Assembly: GCF_023544665.1 (NCBI RefSeq)
Contig: NZ_JAMJFL010000024.1
Span: 1-64,000, forward strand
Reading direction: 5' to 3'
Origin: Streptomyces sp. YS415
Lineage (GTDB): Bacteria > Actinomycetota > Actinomycetes > Streptomycetales > Streptomycetaceae
Length of the DNA: 64,000 nt
Part shown: positions 1 to 9,678 of the stretch, piece after piece
Layout of the letters: the number at the start of each line of letters is the position of its first letter
Numbering within the stretch: position 1 is the stretch's first letter
Program-made: the position numbers and the translations under genes
The notes under the pieces: generated by a model
Database searches by the model: none
Told to the model about the DNA's origin: nothing
Seen by the model: the letters and a program-made list of their open reading frames with translations, nothing else

Positions 1-625
1 CCGGTGCCGAGGGGGCCGCCGGTGCCGAGGGCGTGTTCACGATGACCGACGGGTTCACAGGGCTCTGTTCGCCAGCAGCAGCGTCCGGCCCCGTCCAGCC
101 GACGGAGTTCACAGTGCCAGGCGCGTTCACCGCACCAGGCCGGTCCACAGCCGAACGCGAGTTCACACCACCCAGCGAGTTCACACCACCCGGCGAGTTC
201 ACATTCGCCGCCCCCCTGCGCGCCGACGTCACCCCGAACCGCGGCGCGAGTACCTGCTCCAACGCCCCCGGCAGCATCGCCGCGAGCCGTTCGTCGGATC
301 CGGCGCTCACCTCCAGCCAGAGCGTGGGCCGGTCGTGAATGAGCAGGAGCACGCACCCCGCGTGCGTCAGGGCGGTCACGGGACCCTCGGGGTGCCCGGC
401 GAGGTGCTGCCAGACCCGCTCGCGCAGCGGCACTTCGGCGAGTTTCCCCTGACGGCGGAGCCAGGCCTCCACCTCGGCGAGCGCGAAGGACGGGCTGGTC
501 TCGGTGCCCCCCACCGGCTTGGGGAAGTCGGCGTGCCGACGCCGCCAGTTGCTGACGGCGGCCCGGCCGACGCCCGCCAGCCGGGCGATTCCGGCCGCGG
601 TCACCTCTGTCGCATTGTCCTGCAC
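1..625 (-). CDS. N-terminal part of an HTH protein, probable N-6 DNA methylase (cut by left edge)
   Basis: The frame is open from a GTG at 625 to the window edge (208 codons), with a GGGGAG ribosome site just upstream. Residues about 8-40 form a winged-helix-like HTH (ARLAGVGRAAVSNWRRRH followed by DFPKP). This N-terminus is what I know from actinobacterial N-6 adenine DNA methylases in which the HTH precedes the methyltransferase domain, but the catalytic part lies outside the window, so the function is inferred. Residues about 140-200 are a low-complexity linker of degenerate six-residue units containing Val-Asn-Ser. The gene is divergent from the gene at 847, and a palindrome lies in the shared upstream region. 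It could equally be another HTH-headed enzyme or regulator. Confidence 0.6.
   Translation of the reverse strand, partial: MQDNATEVTAAGIARLAGVGRAAVSNWRRRHADFPKPVGGTETSPSFALAEVEAWLRRQGKLAEVPLRERVWQHLAGHPEGPVTALTHAGCVLLLIHDRPTLWLEVSAGSDERLAAMLPGALEQVLAPRFGVTSARRGAANVNSPGGVNSLGGVNSRSAVDRPGAVNAPGTVNSVGWTGPDAAAGEQSPVNPSVIVNTPSAPAAPSAP
35..214 (-). repeat. 18-bp-period tandem repeat inside the HTH protein
   Basis: The hexamer gttcac (GTGAAC on the coding strand, Val-Asn) occurs at 35, 53, 107, 125, 161, 179 and 197, with a one-base variant (gtccac) at 143. All are spaced by multiples of exactly 18 bp, so each unit encodes six residues of the type GVNSPG. The two units expected at 71 and 89 have decayed. 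The repeat forms a flexible linker after the N-terminal domain. Confidence 0.85.
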
Positions 626-746
626 CGCCTGGCTCCCCTCGCCCGCCCGATGTCGCCCGCGCCCACTCCGCGACGCACTCTGTGACACCGAGCATACCGA
701 CGCATGCAAGAGCGGGTTATTCACGGGCGTGTACACATGACCATCC

Positions 747-770
747 GTGAACCGTGTTGACTCGGTTCAC
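747..770. promoter_or_regulatory. Perfect 8-bp inverted repeat (candidate operator)
   Basis: GTGAACCG at 747-754 and CGGTTCAC at 763-770 are perfect inverted arms separated by 8 bp. The right arm starts right after a -35-like TTGACT (757-762), so a bound dimer would block the rightward promoter. The core GTGAAC is also the hexamer repeated in the neighbouring HTH gene. Confidence 0.55.
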
Positions 771-785
771 AGCCTCTGCTCTTAT
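757..785 (+). promoter_or_regulatory. Putative housekeeping promoter of the gene at 847
   Basis: TTGACT at 757-762, a 17-bp spacer and TCTTAT at 780-785 fit a sigma-70-type promoter. It would give a leader of about 55 nt with a strong ribosome site at 831-840. Confidence 0.5.
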
Positions 786-846
786 TGACCCATCGAACGA
801 GCAACCGCCGGTGGAGGCGGTCGCCGCTCAGGGGAGGGGAACAGCC

Positions 847-1533
847 ATGGGCATGAAGGGCAAGATCACGCTGGGCGCCGTCGTGGGGATCGTCGTGATC
901 GGCGCCGTGTCGGCGAACGCCGGCAGTGACGGCGACGGCGGCGGTTCCGGCGACAACGGCTCTTCGGCGTCCGCGGACCGCAGCACCGGCGGCGACAAGA
1001 AGAAGACGGACACGGAGGAAGCCGCCGAGAAGAAGGTTGCGTTCGGGGGAGACGGCGACTTCGAGGTCGGTACCGACATCAAGCCCGGCACCTACCGCAC
1101 CACCGGCAACACCGATGGCATGTGCTACTGGGAGCGGGCCAAGGACTCGTCCGGCGAGATGGACTCGCTGCTGGCCAACGACAATGTGACCGGCACCGGT
1201 TACGTCACCGTCAAGGCCACCGACAAGCTCTTCTCGTCCAGCGACTGCGGTGACTGGGAGGCCGTCGACGAGAAGGCGAAGGGCTCCCCGGCGTCGAAGA
1301 TGACCGGCGACGCGGGCATGCTCAGAGTCGGCGTCGACATCGCCCCCGGGACCTACAAGTCCACCGGCAACACCGACGACTCCTGCTACTGGGAGCGCGC
1401 CAAGGACGCCGGCCACTCCCTCGACTCGATCATCGCCAACAACAACGTGACCGGCACGGCCGTCGTCACCATCAGCGCCTCGGACGGCTACTTCAAGACG
1501 TCCGGCTGCCAGGACTGGAAGAAGTCCGCCTGA
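847..1533 (+). CDS. Secreted or membrane-anchored protein with two internal repeats
   Basis: 228-residue protein. The start ATG at 847 is preceded by GGGGAGGGGA. Residues about 4-25 form one hydrophobic segment (signal peptide or anchor), then a Ser/Gly/Asp-rich linker to about residue 60. The rest is two homologous copies of a roughly 65-residue unit, each with a VG.DI.PGTY start, a STGNTD / TTGNTD segment, a CYWERAKD core and a C-terminal SGC.DW or SDCGDW. The two conserved Cys per unit suggest one disulfide each, as expected outside the cytoplasm. The repeat unit is common in Streptomyces hypothetical lipoproteins; I know no biochemical function. It is divergent from the HTH gene. Confidence 0.85.
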   Translation: MGMKGKITLGAVVGIVVIGAVSANAGSDGDGGGSGDNGSSASADRSTGGDKKKTDTEEAAEKKVAFGGDGDFEVGTDIKPGTYRTTGNTDGMCYWERAKDSSGEMDSLLANDNVTGTGYVTVKATDKLFSSSDCGDWEAVDEKAKGSPASKMTGDAGMLRVGVDIAPGTYKSTGNTDDSCYWERAKDAGHSLDSIIANNNVTGTAVVTISASDGYFKTSGCQDWKKSA

Positions 1534-1631
1534 AGTCCGCCTGACCTCGCCACGCGGGGCGCGGCCCTCCCCCGGCACCTCAGCGGCACCTCAGCCGCTC
1601 GCCCACGGCACCGCCACGCCCCGCGCGCGTC

Positions 1632-1653
1632 GCCGCCCCTCCCCGAGGGCGGC
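1632..1653 (+). terminator. Hairpin after the repeat-containing secreted protein
   Basis: GCCGCCC (1632-1638) and GGGCGGC (1647-1653) form a perfect 7-bp stem with an 8-nt loop. There is no T-tract, as is usual in Streptomyces. Confidence 0.4.
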
Positions 1654-1709
1654 CCATTCACCAACTCATTCAGCGCCTCCGCGCGCTATGTCTTCACCGA
1701 GGAATCACC

Positions 1710-2486
1710 ATGCGTCGCACCGCACGTGCCGCTCTCTGCCTCACCGCCGTCGCCACCCTGGCCGTCACCGGCTGCCAGGGCGAGGACAAGTCGGAGGGCA
1801 AGGCCAAGGACAAGGCCGCCGGCTCCAGCGAGCCGAAGGAAGCGTTCGCCGGTCTGACCGGCGGGGAGATAGTCGAGCGGGCGGCGAAGGCCACCCGCGG
1901 CGCCGACTCGTTGCGGATCAAGGGCGACATCCCCGACGAGGAGAGCGGCGGCACCATCAGCATGGACATGGCCCTCAACCAGAAGGGCGACTGCGCCGGT
2001 CACATGAGCATGGACGGCGAGGGCAGAGCCGATCTGATCAAGAACGGCAGCACCGTCTACATGAAGTACGACGAGGCCTTCCTTCGCGGCCAGAGCGAGG
2101 GCGAACCCGAAGCGGAGACCGACGCGGCGGTCGGGATGCTGGCCGGCAAGTGGACCAAGATGTCCGCCACGGGCGAGGGGTCGGAGGACCTCGCCGCCTT
2201 CTGCGACCTGGACGCCCTGCTCGGTGACGCCACCGACGGGAAGTCGGACGCGACCCGCGGCAAGACCACCACGGTCGACGGCACGCCCGCGATCACCCTC
2301 CACGAGAAGGACGGCAAGGACAGCTTCACGCTCTACGTCGCCACCGAGGGCGAGCCGTATGTGCTCAAGCTCGTCAGCACCAGCCCCTCGGAGCCCGGCT
2401 CGCTCTCCTTCAGCGACTACGGCAAGCCGGTCCCGACGGACAAGCCCACCGGCGACATCATCGACCTGGACGCACTCGGCGCCTGA
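1710..2486 (+). CDS. Lipoprotein, LppX/LprG-like
   Basis: 258-residue protein; ATG at 1710 follows GAGGA at 1699-1703. The N-terminus is a lipoprotein signal (MRRTARAALC, then the lipobox AVTGC with Cys22), so the mature protein is expected on the outer face of the membrane. A charged Lys/Glu/Asp linker follows, then a domain with alternating strands (SMDMALN, GHMSMDGEG, VYMKYDEAF) and a C-terminal TPAITLHEK / FTLYVATEGEPYVLKL section. This pattern resembles LolA/LppX-type lipid-binding lipoproteins of actinobacteria (inference). It lies in tandem with the gene at 847 but has its own ribosome site. Confidence 0.85.
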   Translation: MRRTARAALCLTAVATLAVTGCQGEDKSEGKAKDKAAGSSEPKEAFAGLTGGEIVERAAKATRGADSLRIKGDIPDEESGGTISMDMALNQKGDCAGHMSMDGEGRADLIKNGSTVYMKYDEAFLRGQSEGEPEAETDAAVGMLAGKWTKMSATGEGSEDLAAFCDLDALLGDATDGKSDATRGKTTTVDGTPAITLHEKDGKDSFTLYVATEGEPYVLKLVSTSPSEPGSLSFSDYGKPVPTDKPTGDIIDLDALGA

Positions 2487-2569
2487 GCCGCGGGGGCGGC
2501 GCCGCGGACGGCGCCCCTCTCAGCCCCCGGACAGCCGTCAGCCCTCGGACAGTCGGCACCGCACAGCCG

Positions 2570-3340
2570 TCAGCCCCCGCACTGCCGCAGCATCATCTGT
2601 TTGTCGGGCGGGGTCACGGGCAGCTCGTACTTCAGCGAGACCTGGGCGAAGCGCACCGCGTAGGAGCAGCGGATCTGCTTGTTCGGGGGGAGCCAGGCGG
2701 CGGGACCCGAGTCGCCCTTGGAGCTGTTGGTGCGGCCGTCGACGGGCATCAGGTTCAGCGGGTCGTTGGCGATGGCCTGGCGTTTGCCCTCGGTCCAGCG
2801 GGCGGCGCCCATCTGCCAGTCGTAGGAGAGCGGCATGACGTGGTCGACCTGGACCTCCATGGCACGGGACTTGGTCCATTCGATCGTCCGGCCCGTGTAC
2901 GGGTCGTCCAGCCGCATCGACATCACCACGCAGTCCGAGCCGGACCGGAAGCGCAGGTCCTCGCCGTCGCGCTGGAGGAGGTCGTTGCGGGTGTCGCAGC
3001 CGTTGCGGGCGAAGGGGATGTCGCCCGGTGCCGAGTCCATCCAGGCGTAACCGAACTCGTCCCGGTCGTACCCGGTCCTGGGGCCCCGGCCCTTGGTCGC
3101 CACCTTCTCGATCAGGGCCCGTGCCTCGGCCCGGTCGGCGTCGGAGGTGAGGGCGGCCAGGCCCGGTTCCGTGCCGTCGGGGTTGTCGAGGGGGCTGACC
3201 GAACGGCCCGAGCCGGCGCCCTGGGCCGAGCCGGAGGCGGCGTCGTCCAGGGGCAGTTCCTCCAGGTCGTCGCAGCCCGTGAGTACGAGCACCATGCCGA
3301 GCACCGCGGCCGACAGCGCCGCCCCGCCCCTCCGACGCAT
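2570..3340 (-). CDS. Lipoprotein with HNH (DUF1524-type) nuclease domain
   Basis: 256-residue protein. Start ATG at 3340 (a GTG three bases upstream is possible); GGGGAGGGG precedes it. Signal sequence with lipobox LTGC (Cys23). The C-terminal half has the HNH/DUF1524 pattern: EVQVDHVMPLS (Asp166-His167), W175, then ANDPLNLMPVDGRTNSSKGD (Asn196, Asn205) and KGD..AWLPPN. This family is known as extracellular or GmrSD-C-like HNH nucleases. With a lipobox it should act at the cell surface, so a role in degrading environmental DNA is inferred. It converges on the lipoprotein at 1710; a GC-rich hairpin lies between them near 2490-2520. Confidence 0.88.
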   Translation of the reverse strand: MRRRGGAALSAAVLGMVLVLTGCDDLEELPLDDAASGSAQGAGSGRSVSPLDNPDGTEPGLAALTSDADRAEARALIEKVATKGRGPRTGYDRDEFGYAWMDSAPGDIPFARNGCDTRNDLLQRDGEDLRFRSGSDCVVMSMRLDDPYTGRTIEWTKSRAMEVQVDHVMPLSYDWQMGAARWTEGKRQAIANDPLNLMPVDGRTNSSKGDSGPAAWLPPNKQIRCSYAVRFAQVSLKYELPVTPPDKQMMLRQCGG

Positions 3341-3481
3341 CACGGTGCGCCCCTCCCCTGCGTGCCGGTTTCCTGCCTCCACCGTAGCCGCCGAGAGGTC
3401 CAGACCATACCGGCCGAAAATGCGCATTCGTCACATCATCGGCGTATCGTCGGTTCTGAGTCTCTCCGGAAGGAGCTCTGG

Positions 3482-3667
3482 ATGGGCATCCTCGACAGAT
3501 TCAAGGGCAACCGCGGCGCGCAGGACAAGGCAAAGGGCATGTCCGACACCGCGGAGAAGAAGGTCAACGACAAGACGGGCAACAAGTACGAGAGCCACGT
3601 CGACGACGCGCAGAGCAGAGGCGAAGGCGCGCTCGGCATGGACCGCGACAGGCCCGACCAGCCGTAA
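3482..3667 (+). CDS. Small MT0933/Rv0909-like antitoxin-family protein
   Basis: 61 residues; ATG at 3482 after GGAAGGAG. The sequence MGILDRFKGNRGAQDKAKG, DTAEKKVNDKTGNKYESHVDDAQ matches my memory of the MT0933-like antitoxin family (mycobacterial Rv0909), which also begins with a short Gly-hydrophobic helix and has the K(T/S)G.KY segment. In mycobacteria the partner is the adjacent Rv0910 toxin. No such partner is adjacent here: the left neighbour is a secreted HNH lipoprotein and the right neighbour a SCO6745-family gene. Streptomyces commonly carry solitary copies, so a real antitoxin role is doubtful. Confidence 0.75.
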   Translation: MGILDRFKGNRGAQDKAKGMSDTAEKKVNDKTGNKYESHVDDAQSRGEGALGMDRDRPDQP

Positions 3668-3756
3668 GACCGGAGACCCACGGAGGTCGTGAAGCCGTCG
3701 TAAGGCTCGCCCTGCCGGGGCGTGTTCAGGCGGCTCCCTGCACCATCCTGAAAAGA

Positions 3757-3795
3757 GAAGCCGTCCGCGGAGACCCACCACCCGCGGGCGGCTTC
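3757..3795. terminator. Strong bidirectional hairpin terminator
   Basis: A 14-bp stem with a single G-U pair (arms 3757-3770 and 3782-3795, starting GAAGCCG and ending CGGCTTC) encloses an 11-nt loop and is followed by gccttt. It separates the small antitoxin-like gene from the convergent gene ending at 3913. Confidence 0.85.
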
Positions 3796-3912
3796 GCCTT
3801 TCCGGCGCCGCTCCCGGGACCGGGCCTCACCGGACCCCATTCCCCGGGCCCCGCCTCCCCGGGACCCCCATTCCGGCTCCCGCTCCCTCGACGCCCACTC
3901 CTCCCGGAACCC

Positions 3913-4803
3913 TCAGACCTTGCCTATCCCCAGCGTCGTCTCCGAGGGCAGCAGGCCCGAGGAGAGGGCCGCGACCCAGAACTCGCCCAGCAGGCCGGTG
4001 AGTCGGTCGATGTCCTGGGGCGCCAGCGCACGCCACGGGTCGGTGGCGAGGCGGTCGGTGTCCTCCTCCACGCCGCGGCGCAGGTGGTGCCCCGCCTCGG
4101 TGGCGGTGCCGTCGGCGTGCAACAGGCCCCGTGCGACCAGGCGTTCGCGGGCTGCCGCCCACTCCTGCGCGCTCCAGCCCCGGCTCTCGAAGCGCTCGAC
4201 GGACGCGGCGCCTATCGCGGCGAAGGACACGAGCGACTCGACCGGGTCCAGGCCGGCCACGAGGAGAGCGGCGAGGTGGCCGTCGCCGCGGTGCTCCCGC
4301 AGGATCGTCGCCGCCTGCCACATCTGCAGGTGGGGCTGCTCGGGCCAGTCCAGTGCGGCATTGGCCGCGGCGAGCGGGCGGCCCGCCGTGTTCACGGCCT
4401 CGGCAGCACGCCGGGCGAGGGCGGCTGCCTCCGCCAGCTCCGGGCTGTCGGTGCGGTCGCCGAATATCGCCCGGTAGGCCCGGTCCATGCCCCGCAGTCG
4501 CGCCGCCAGCACGTCCTCGGGGCTCGCGATCCGCCAAGCCGGGCCGATGTGCTCGGCGACCATACGGGGGTTGAAGCTGTAGAAGGCGGAGGCCACCCGT
4601 TCGTCGCCGACCGTGCCCAAGGGCGCCGCCCGGATGGGGAAGTAGCTCGCCCAGCGCTCCCCGGTGCCGTACCCGAGCGCGGCGGCCTCCTCCAAGACCT
4701 CCGGCGCGTAATACAGCACGGCGTGCAGCGGCTCCAGCAGATGCCAGAGCTGACGTACCCGCGCCGGCTCGACACCACCGGCCGTTTCCTCGTGTGCCGC
4801 CAT
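3913..4803 (-). CDS. SCO6745-family protein (helical, winged-HTH-like)
   Basis: 296 residues; ATG at 4803 with GGGGGAG upstream. The pattern ARVRQLWHLLEPLHAVLYYAPE and the later AYRAIFGDRTDSPELAEAAALARRAAE, then GRPLAAANAALDWPEQPHLQMWQAATILREHRGD, GHLAALLVAGLDPVE, is that of the SCO6745 family, common in actinobacteria. The C-terminal half reads like a winged helix (W.AQEWAAARERLVARGLL, TEAGHHLRRGVEEDTDRL). No enzymatic motif is visible and no experimental function is known to me. It is divergent from a TetR regulator with overlapping promoter elements, so it is the likely target of that regulator. Confidence 0.85.
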   Translation of the reverse strand: MAAHEETAGGVEPARVRQLWHLLEPLHAVLYYAPEVLEEAAALGYGTGERWASYFPIRAAPLGTVGDERVASAFYSFNPRMVAEHIGPAWRIASPEDVLAARLRGMDRAYRAIFGDRTDSPELAEAAALARRAAEAVNTAGRPLAAANAALDWPEQPHLQMWQAATILREHRGDGHLAALLVAGLDPVESLVSFAAIGAASVERFESRGWSAQEWAAARERLVARGLLHADGTATEAGHHLRRGVEEDTDRLATDPWRALAPQDIDRLTGLLGEFWVAALSSGLLPSETTLGIGKV

Positions 4804-4842
4804 GACGACTCCCCCTCACGCCCCGCAACCGCCGACCCCACA

Positions 4843-4906
4843 ACTTGACACCGACAAGATTGCCCGACCCTCCCGAACTTGTCAATGCCTAGATTCCGCG
4901 TACGCT
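4843..4906. promoter_or_regulatory. Overlapping divergent promoters and operator between SCO6745-family gene and TetR gene
   Basis: TTGTCA (4879-4884), 16 bp and TACGCT (4901-4906) form a rightward promoter placing the start of transcription at or next to the TetR ATG (4914). On the other strand TTGACA (4885-4880) is a perfect -35 pointing left. Nested inverted repeats link the two: GACAAG (4853-4858) with CTTGTC (4878-4883), plus TTGACA at 4845-4850 with TGTCAA at 4880-4885. The symmetry spans both promoters and is a likely TetR operator. Confidence 0.65.
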
Positions 4907-4913
4907 GCTGAGC

Positions 4914-5504
4914 ATGACCCCCGCACCGCCCAGGAAGCCCGCCGAACGCCCGTACCACCACGGCGACCTGCGCCGGGCGATCCTCACCGCCGCGCTCGAC
5001 GTCATCGCCGCCGACGGCCCCTCAGCGCTGAGCCTGCGCGATCTCGCCCGCCGCGCCGGTGTCTCGCACGCCGCTCCGGCGCACCACTTCAAGGACCGCA
5101 CCGGGCTGCTCACCGCCGTGGCGGCCGAAGGTTTCGGCCTGCTCGCGGCCACCCTCTCCGAGGCCACGGATCTGAAGGACTCGGGCGTGCGCTACGTACG
5201 CTTCGCGCGCGACCACCCGGCGCATTTCCAGGTGATGTTCACCCCCGGGCTGCTGCGCGCCGACGACCTGGAACTCACCGCCGCCCGCGCGCTGGCCGGC
5301 GACGCCCTGCGCGGGGCCGTCGCCGCCGTGCGGTCCGAGGAACTCGGCCTGGACCCCCGCCTCGCCGGCGTCGCCGCCTGGTCCCTGGCCCACGGCTTCG
5401 CCACGCTGCTCCTCGGCCACAACCTGGACGGCCCCGTGGGCGACCAGGACCCGGAGGAGGTGTTCCGGGCCCTGGCGGCGATGCTGTTCCGCCGCGACTC
5501 CTGA
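4914..5504 (+). CDS. TetR/AcrR-family transcriptional regulator
   Basis: 196 residues. The N-terminal HTH is clear: YHHGDLRRAILTAALDVIAADGPSALSLRDLARRAGVSHAAPAHHF, about residues 12-60. The C-terminal part, with FARDHPAHFQVMFTP and GVAAWSLAHGFATLLL, is of the WHG (TetR_C_33-like) type. There is no ribosome site; the -10 element ends 7 nt before the ATG, so translation is probably leaderless. It probably controls itself and the divergent SCO6745-family gene through the intergenic inverted repeats. The ligand is unknown. Confidence 0.9.
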   Translation: MTPAPPRKPAERPYHHGDLRRAILTAALDVIAADGPSALSLRDLARRAGVSHAAPAHHFKDRTGLLTAVAAEGFGLLAATLSEATDLKDSGVRYVRFARDHPAHFQVMFTPGLLRADDLELTAARALAGDALRGAVAAVRSEELGLDPRLAGVAAWSLAHGFATLLLGHNLDGPVGDQDPEEVFRALAAMLFRRDS

Positions 5505-5845
5505 ACCGCTCCCCCGTCAGCCCGCCATGCGGCCGGAAGCGGCCCCGCGGAGCCACGACCGCCCGACAAACACGCTGCCGGCGCGCCCCGCGCACCGCTA
5601 CGGCCGCACCTCCCCCACCACTCCGGCCGCACCACCCCCACAACTACGGCCGCACCCCACGCACCGCTACGGCCGCACCACCCCCACGGATACAGCCGCA
5701 CCCCGCGCACCACTACGCCCGCGCCAACGCCTCACTACGCCCGCACCGAGCACACCGAGCACACCAACCGCCCGACCACACCGATCGCCCGACCACACCA
5801 GCGGCCGGCAGCACCGCCCCACCACACCACGGCACCACCGCACCA
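5505..5845. repeat. Gene-free stretch with degenerate C-rich tandem repeats
   Basis: From about 5584 to 5740 there are around seven imperfect copies of a 21-26 bp unit whose core is CTACGGCCGCACC, for example near 5598, 5649 and 5669. From 5740 to 5845 simpler accacac / cgaccacacc repeats follow. Codon structure is absent: the open frames through it have no ribosome site and repeat-like translations. It lies between the TetR gene and the 3' end of mfd and may hold a terminator or be a repeat-expanded spacer. Confidence 0.7.
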
Positions 5846-9379
<3,534 letters not shown>

Positions 9380-9488
9380 GGGGAGGGAGCTTCCGTCCGA
9401 GGGGTGGGGCAACGCGAAAGGGCCCGACTCGTCGTACGGGCCGGGGGTCTCCAGCGTACGTCGCTGCGCTGACAGCTGCCGGGGCTGT

Positions 9489-9551
9489 GGACAACCGGAG
9501 GGACCCCCGGGACAACCGGAGGGACCCCCGGGACAACCGGAGGGACCCCTG
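9489..9551. repeat. Three tandem 21-bp repeats upstream of mfd
   Basis: Three consecutive 21-bp units at 9489-9509, 9510-9530 and 9531-9551, beginning ggacaaccggag; the first two are identical and the third differs at one base (t for c at its penultimate position). They sit in the leader or promoter region of mfd (start 9379) and after the end of the ABC permease gene. The rest of 9380-9678 shows no gene. Confidence 0.95.
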
Positions 9552-9678
9552 GGGCGGGCCGGGGGCACACAGGCCGGTGCCGGGAAGCCCCCCAAGGCTT
9601 CCCGGCACCGGTTCCCCCGCAACCCCCGTGTGCGGTGGCTCTTCGACCCGACCTCTACTCGGTCGCGACCGCCGTCCC

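Noticed and set aside
1..230. CRISPR-like array because of regularly spaced gttcac
   Set aside because: The 18-bp period is in frame, repeat and spacer are not distinct, and it codes a peptide repeat; no cas genes are present.
5192..5713. Minus-strand open frames over the repeat-rich spacer after the TetR gene
   Set aside because: The translations merely reflect the C-rich tandem repeats (GVVRP, CGRSG units); no start signal and they run into the TetR gene in antisense.
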